20,671 nt of DNA, from contig MCFE01001000.1 of assembly GCA_002104905.1 (NCBI GenBank), positions 1 to 20,671 of the forward strand. The letters run 5' to 3'. This DNA comes from Basidiobolus meristosporus CBS 931.73. Taxonomy: Eukaryota; Basidiobolomycota; Basidiobolomycetes; Basidiobolales; Basidiobolaceae. The notes beneath the pieces were generated by a model. That model worked only from the letters and a program-made list of their open reading frames with translations. It did not search any database and had not been told where the DNA came from. Shown here piece after piece: positions 16,950 to 20,671 of the stretch; the first letter of the stretch is position 1, and each line of letters begins with the position of its first letter. A program made the position numbers and the translations under genes.

Positions 16950-17828
16950 TCACTCCTTTATACCACAAATATGCAGTGATGCTCCAGAGTCAATATACCA
17001 TTCATTACTTTGGTTACTTGCACTTGCTTGTACAGTTACAAACAACTGTGCATCAGTAGTTATATGGTTTGCCTGCTCTAGTTTCTGTTTTTTGTCTGCT
17101 TGTTTCTTCTTGCATTCTCTTGCCCAGTGTCCTGGCTTTTTACAATAGTTGCAGCAACCAGGTTTTTTTTGTTTTCTGTTCTTTTCTGTGTGCCTTTCTG
17201 AACTGAATAAAGCATTATCTTCAATTTTCTCTGCTTGATCATTGTGTCTGAGTTCTTCATGGAGAAGTCTTCCTTTGACATAGTTCAAAGTCAAATTGTC
17301 TTCTCTGCTTTCAAAACAAAGTATGAATAGCTTGTACTTGTCTGGTAGGCTGCAAAGCAGACAGAGTATCTTTTCTTCATCATCTACACCAGTATTAATA
17401 CTGTAAAGTTCTTCTGCAAGTGTCTCCATTTTGGTAATAAGTTGCAACAAGTTATCATCTGGCTTCTTCCTCATGCTGAAGAACTTTTGTTTCAAATAAA
17501 GCTTGCTTGATACTGACTTTGCCCTAAAGATCTTCTCTAAGGATTCCCATGCTGCTTTGGCAGTATTTGAGGCATGGATCTGTCCAATGAAGGAATCTTG
17601 CACATTGATATATATGGCATCAAAGGCCTTTCTCTCCTTCTCTTGAGACTTCTCCAATTCTTCTGCTGTTCCTTTGGGCTCAGCTTCTTTTCCTGTTACT
17701 ATATTCCAAAGCTTCCTTTCCTCAAGGTGGATCTGCATCTTGATTCTCCAAAGTCTGTAGTTCCTTCCATCAGACCTCTCCTTTACAGGGAATATGTTTG
17801 TGTTATTCTGTTTGCTGGTAGAAGTCAT
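16950..17828 (-). CDS. gag: gag plus protease active site of element 2 (292 residues)
   Basis: Starts MTSTSKQNN at 17828, only 36 bp after the LTR. Residues about 14-60 are the Gag N-terminal block (YRLWRIKMQIHLEERKLWNIV), followed by a UBN2-type core with SNTAKAAWESLEKIF, SKLYLKQKFFSMRKKPDDNL and LCLLCSLPDKYK. A basic stretch precedes the CCHC zinc knuckle CNYCKKPGHWAREC (17153-17112). The frame ends in the protease active site WYIDSGASLHIC before TGA. It is the longest intact frame in the window and is normal in size for a copia Gag. Gag forms the virus-like particle in which cDNA is made. Confidence 0.93.
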   Translation of the reverse strand: MTSTSKQNNTNIFPVKERSDGRNYRLWRIKMQIHLEERKLWNIVTGKEAEPKGTAEELEKSQEKERKAFDAIYINVQDSFIGQIHASNTAKAAWESLEKIFRAKSVSSKLYLKQKFFSMRKKPDDNLLQLITKMETLAEELYSINTGVDDEEKILCLLCSLPDKYKLFILCFESREDNLTLNYVKGRLLHEELRHNDQAEKIEDNALFSSERHTEKNRKQKKPGCCNYCKKPGHWARECKKKQADKKQKLEQANHITTDAQLFVTVQASASNQSNEWYIDSGASLHICGIKE

Positions 17829-17850
17829 CTTTAGAATAGATTAAGGTAAT

Positions 17851-17864
17851 TGGGGCTCATAACC
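17851..17864 (-). other. Primer-binding site of element 2
   Basis: The minus strand reads GGTTATGAGCCCCA directly after the LTR end CAACA. Its complement contains GGGCTCATAACC, matching the anticodon stem-loop of yeast-type initiator tRNA-Met (as I recall that tRNA), rather than the 3' acceptor end. This is the half-tRNA priming arrangement known for Drosophila copia and yeast Ty5. Confidence 0.75.
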
Positions 17865-18233
17865 TGTTGCAATTTAAGAAGTGATTTGGATATAAGGAAC
17901 TTATCAAGAAATAGTGATAATAGTTAAACTGTTGTTTATTGATAAAGAAGTTCAGTATTTATACCTTTGTAGAAGTAATACAGCTGTAACACTAAATAAG
18001 GAGGGTTTCTCAATATTCAGGAGCATTGTGTAACAGTTTCAGGGTTAGTACATAATAGTTAGTATTAGTGCTAATTTTATCCTGACTATAGGGGAATATT
18101 TATAAGATTGTAGATCTGAAGAAAGTGGCAAAGTTAAAGCTGAAGATTAGACCCATAGTGATCAAGATTAGTCCAGAATTGTTAAGTAAATTTACAGTGG
18201 CAGAATGATACTAAATAATCCAATATTTCAACA
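17865..18233 (-). repeat. 5' LTR of element 2 (LTR E, 369 bp)
   Basis: TGTTGAAATATTGG to TTGCAACA on the minus strand, giving TGTTG...CAACA ends. TATAAATA is at 17963-17956 and AATAAA at 17940-17935. It is closest to solo LTR C among the five complete copies. Confidence 0.93.
17956..17963 (-). promoter_or_regulatory. TATA box in LTR E
   Basis: TATAAATA on the minus strand, upstream of the presumed polyadenylation signal AATAAA at 17940-17935. It is the likely promoter of element 2. It is preserved exactly as in solo LTR C. Confidence 0.55.
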
Positions 18234-18238
18234 GTAAT

Positions 18239-18596
18239 TGCCAGAATAAAAGTCATTCATACCCACTGCAAGGTGGTTCTTCATTGCTGTCAGCTGGGAA
18301 TGAATGCTTCTAGGACTTTTGGTGCTCTGGATGGTAGGATGAAACCTTGTAGGGTTATAGTTCCTGTAACAGCAGAGAAGCTTAACAAGGGATCTACTTG
18401 AGTAGATTGGGGTAGATGGTCCACAGTACTTGGCATAGATCTCCTCTAGTGTGTCAAAAGGAGATTCAGTGGTAGTGATGGGATTGATGAGAAAAGACCA
18501 TTCAGATGAGTAAGTCATATTAAAATTGGTAGGTGATTGGGCTGAGGTGAGCTGAACTGATTTGGCACAATCAGCTTTATTTATCTGATTTTCCAT
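18239..18596 (-). pseudogene. Unrecognised ORF cut by the insertion of element 2
   Basis: A 122-residue frame starts at 18596 (MENQINKADC) and runs to the LTR edge, its last Cys and stop coming from LTR bases TGTTGA. Composition is ordinary, with Ser, Thr, Pro and Asn abundant, no membrane segment and no motif that I know. The frame stays open for 350 bp in AT-rich DNA, and codon use shows few rare runs, so it may be a real coding fragment interrupted by the transposon. The continuation would be sought left of 14153, but the LTR there is truncated and I do not find one. It could also belong to another transposon. Confidence 0.35.
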
Positions 18597-18599
18597 GTA

Positions 18600-18951
18600 T
18601 TATGATTAAATCTCCCCCAATTGCCAAGTGTGCTATCATTATGTTACAAAAATCATCCTCAAACAGTGATTTAGTATTCTTGTTGATGCTTTACTTGCCA
18701 GTCTATAATCAGAAAGGGAGTCTGCAATTGATGGGTTCCAATCCATATCAATGTAATCTAAGATGCATCATGCACAGTATATGGCAAACTCATCAATCAC
18801 GTTAGTTCTCATATTTACTTCATTTAAGACCAGGTTGATGCCAATACACTACTGTATAAGTATCAAAATCTGTCACTATGACCCTATACCAAGTCTCAAC
18901 TCATCTTTTGTACATGCCTGACAAAACACATTCCCCAGATCACAAACTTAG
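18600..18951. other. No recognisable gene
   Basis: A short + frame (18602-18805) shows no domain. Nothing in this stretch matches the copia families or the other repeats as far as I can see. Confidence 0.4.
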
Positions 18952-19293
18952 TCTGGACGGAAGAAGTCATTCTTGGATCTGTTTAGGTTCTTGCCAAATG
19001 ATTTTAGTGTGGCCCAAGTGTCTATGATGAGCCTTCATACTGATATTTGGGCACAACTCATCAATCTAGCAGAACTAGATACCTCAGAGAGTCAACAGAG
19101 ATAGAAGAACCTGAGTAGAAAGCTGTGGCATGAGTTCTACATCAAGATACCAGCGGATGTATGTAAGATGATATTTAACAAGACAAGTATTGATATCAAG
19201 AATGAGCTGAGAGGGAGGGGATTTGATGGGGAAGCTGTGCAGGAACAGTTTCACGCACAATTTGCACAGTACAGGCTGGATGTGTCTGTTTAA
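18952..19293 (+). pseudogene. Unrecognised coding remnant, 113 codons with one internal stop
   Basis: A single frame opens after TAG 18949-18951 and reads SGRKKSFLDLFRFLPNDFSV, then a helix-like block with LHTDIWAQLINLAELD, a TAG at 19102-19104, then KNLSRKLWHEFYIKIPADVC and a charged C-terminus with DIKNELRGRGFDGEAV, ending at TAA 19291. The balanced hydrophobic and charged pattern looks like real protein, and the one stop looks like later damage. I do not recognise the family. No initiating Met is needed upstream if it is an internal fragment of a transposon protein. Confidence 0.45.
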
Positions 19294-20092
19294 GCCTAAA
19301 CTTTGGGAACTAAAGAGATCTGAATGAGTTTTTGCCTTAAATGACTAATGTATTATGCAATACATTAGTAGTGCTAAGTGGCTTCCAACAGCAATATACA
19401 CGCGACTCATCCAGGCAACAGTTCTAAAGTATCAGACAGAGGGTAAGTGATACCCTGAGTAATCAGAAGGTGAGCTTCAATAGGAAGAATACAGACCGCA
19501 AGCAACAGCGCCTAGATTATGCCAGCACACCTTGCCAGATTCCTTACCATCCCTTACAACTTCAGCACACTGGTACATGTCAGTCCAAACTTCACCAACA
19601 CCCTTCACAAGAGCATCCTGCATTGAGTTAAAGCATGTTGGGTCTATGCGCATGCTTCAGAGCAAAACCACCATAACTTGCCAAACAGCTCATTTAGACA
19701 TGCATCCATTGGAGCAGGCCAAGTCATGTCAACAAGTGGCTCCACATCAAACTCAGCCAAGGGCCATGCCAGCTCATTAAGTTGTGACTGCACATGCCAT
19801 TACACCTGACCATCAGCAAGGTTCATCTGGTGAACTGACTAATGATGACCCATATGAAGTGCCTCCACCACAAGAGCCTTTGGCAAGTAAAAGAACACAG
19901 CCAAGCTGCAGCATTGCACTCATCAACTGGGAGGCAAATTACTGGCTACAAATACACAAGTAGCCAAGAGGATAGTCAACAAGGAAGTAGTTTAGCCATG
20001 CAAAGTGAGTCACTACCAAATGCTTCAGTTGTAATTTCTGTGAGAAACAAATCTAGCAGAAGATGAAGCAATTGCATTGAATTACTATTTTA
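19294..20092 (+). other. Low-confidence coding remnants upstream of repeat U
   Basis: Two short frames, 19532-19780 and 19842-20066, are rich in Gln, Ser, Thr and His without a recognisable domain. The second overlaps sequence homologous to 4315-4200 minus, so it is part of a repeat. CpG is commoner here than elsewhere in the window. I would not call either a gene. Confidence 0.35.
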
Positions 20093-20327
20093 TGTCATGA
20101 TCCAAACGGCGCATTTTTTTTGCATTCTGAGTCAAGCAATTGCAAATCAGTGATCACTAAGTTTTTGATATAAGCAATATTAAGGTTGTCTCATATTTGA
20201 GACAGAGCCCCTATTAATAAACACCCTGCATATATACACATCATTTATTACACTAGTGCAGCCATTTGATCTGTTTGCACCTATTTGATTAGTTGCATGC
20301 TAGCTATGACACCTTGTCCAATCACTA
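19965..20327 (+). repeat. Repeat U, plus-strand copy, with LTR-like ends
   Basis: It is homologous to 3658-4315 on the minus strand. Within it, 20093-20311 starts TGTCATGATCC and ends CTATGACA, giving a 6-bp TGTCAT/ATGACA inverted terminus as seen in many fungal Ty3-type LTRs. However, homology to the other copy continues about 15 bp past this end, which argues against a simple LTR boundary. It stops abruptly at the U2 terminus. Confidence 0.55.
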
Positions 20328-20671
20328 GGATCAGGGATTTACTTGCTCAATGGGCAAAATGGGCTATTTGAAGGCAAATCAGGTGGCTTGTGTATTGGTC
20401 AAACAGCCAATTGGGGCTGTCAGCTCCAGGATACTTTTGGACCAATACTAGATTCAGAAGCTCCAATAGACTTCCACATCCCTGGGTGCTCAGCATCAGG
20501 TTCCATATCAGGACCATTTTGGATACCTTCCCAGTCAGAATTGAGAGATCCTTTAGAGAGCAGAGGCACTTTTATTCTGGCAAATACAAGGTACACCTTA
20601 CAAAGTTTCAAGCACTCTCTGACATTGAGGGTAACTTCATCTGGTTTAGTGTGCCATTTGCTGGAAGTAAG
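20328..20671 (-). mobile_element. Repeat U2, minus strand, running off the window
   Basis: The 3' terminal 140 bp (20465-20325) match the + strand fragment at 13940-14085, ending at the same TGATCC. The rest contains an open frame entering from the right edge. Two copies with a common terminus mark it as a transposable element of unknown class. Confidence 0.6.
20420..20671 (-). CDS. Unrecognised ORF, C-terminal 83 codons, open at the right edge
   Basis: The frame is open from the window edge to TGA at 20422-20420. It reads SKWHTKPDEVTLNVRECLKL, then VYLVFARIKVPLLSKGSLNS, with an acidic Pro-rich tail DMEPDAEHPGMW. No internal Met is needed since the start lies outside. The stop falls inside the U2 repeat end, so the ORF is probably the transposon's own protein. 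I cannot name the family; a transposase or a polyprotein C-terminus is possible but unproven. Confidence 0.5.
   Translation of the reverse strand, partial: LTSSKWHTKPDEVTLNVRECLKLCKVYLVFARIKVPLLSKGSLNSDWEGIQNGPDMEPDAEHPGMWKSIGASESSIGPKVSWS

Larger units (their letters stand above)
14153..18233 (-). mobile_element. Element 2: best-preserved Ty1/copia element (Copia-I), minus strand
   Basis: In transcriptional order it has a 369-bp 5' LTR (18233-17865), a primer-binding site, gag, protease, integrase, RT, RNase H, a polypurine tract and a 3' LTR of which only the first 104 bp remain. Gag-Pol would have been one frame. It is broken by a few stops, a frameshift near 15930, an in-frame integrase deletion and loss of the RT YVDD motif. 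The right flank after the LTR is GTAAT; the matching duplication on the left is lost with the LTR end. Confidence 0.92.

Noticed and set aside
17574-17834. 86-aa + strand ORF, and other + frames in 14.2-17.9 kb
   Set aside because: They are antisense shadows of the clear minus-strand gag-pol, with no independent motif.
17851-17864. tRNA-like anticodon sequence, possible tRNA gene
   Set aside because: Only the anticodon-arm piece is present, directly beside an LTR; there is no acceptor stem, D arm or T arm. It is a primer-binding site.
20187-20204. TGTCTCA/TGAGACA hairpin as a terminator or regulatory element
   Set aside because: The stem is not kept in the homologous copy near 3800, and a 7-bp palindrome is expected by chance at this length.
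1-20671. CRISPR array, operon or bacterial-type system
   Set aside because: No regularly spaced direct repeats, ribosome-binding sites or co-directional compact genes. The repeats present are dispersed transposon copies.

Overview
The window reads as a transposon graveyard from a eukaryote, most likely a fungus and possibly a basidiomycete. The sequence is AT-rich and CpG is almost absent: I see one CG in the first 1,000 bases. There is no bacterial gene organisation, no rRNA or tRNA gene and no intact host gene that I recognise. The fungal call rests mainly on the primer-binding site of the copia elements, which matches the anticodon stem-loop of a yeast-type initiator tRNA-Met (GGGCUCAUAACC). 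It is an inference. Layout, left to right: (1) 1-790 is a decayed + strand copy of an unrecognised two-ORF cassette. Its better-preserved relative lies at 12147-13249 on the minus strand. (2) About 1.9-12.06 kb holds an old minus-strand Ty1/copia element, here called Copia-II. Its gag and protease lie at 12059-10477 and the rest lies below 5011, because a second copia element is inserted in its protease/integrase linker. (3) That insert, element 1 of family Copia-I, occupies 5012-10471 on the + strand. It has two 369-bp LTRs and a 5-bp target duplication. (4) Element 1 is itself invaded by copy B, a minus-strand Copia-I fragment (about 8153-9401), and by a solo LTR (9475-9843) with a perfect ATTCA target duplication. 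(5) Two copies of a roughly 300-bp MITE-like repeat lie at 10745-11058 and 13437-13770. (6) 13.9-14.15 kb holds short fragments of other repeats. (7) Element 2, the best-preserved Copia-I copy, runs on the minus strand from 18233 (5' LTR) to a truncated 3' LTR at 14153. It has long gag, integrase, RT and RNase H frames, but its RT active site and part of its integrase are destroyed. (8) 18.2-20.67 kb holds unrecognised, partly open frames, a repeat shared with 3.66-4.32 kb, and the end of another unrecognised minus-strand ORF that runs off the edge. Function: every recognisable coding region is gag-pol of Ty1/copia LTR retrotransposons (Gag, aspartic protease, integrase, reverse transcriptase, RNase H), and every copy carries stops or frameshifts. 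Nothing here looks able to transpose on its own. The most informative content is the order of nested insertions, an unusually clean gene-conversion-like tract between two inverted dead copies, and several uncharacterised repeat families.
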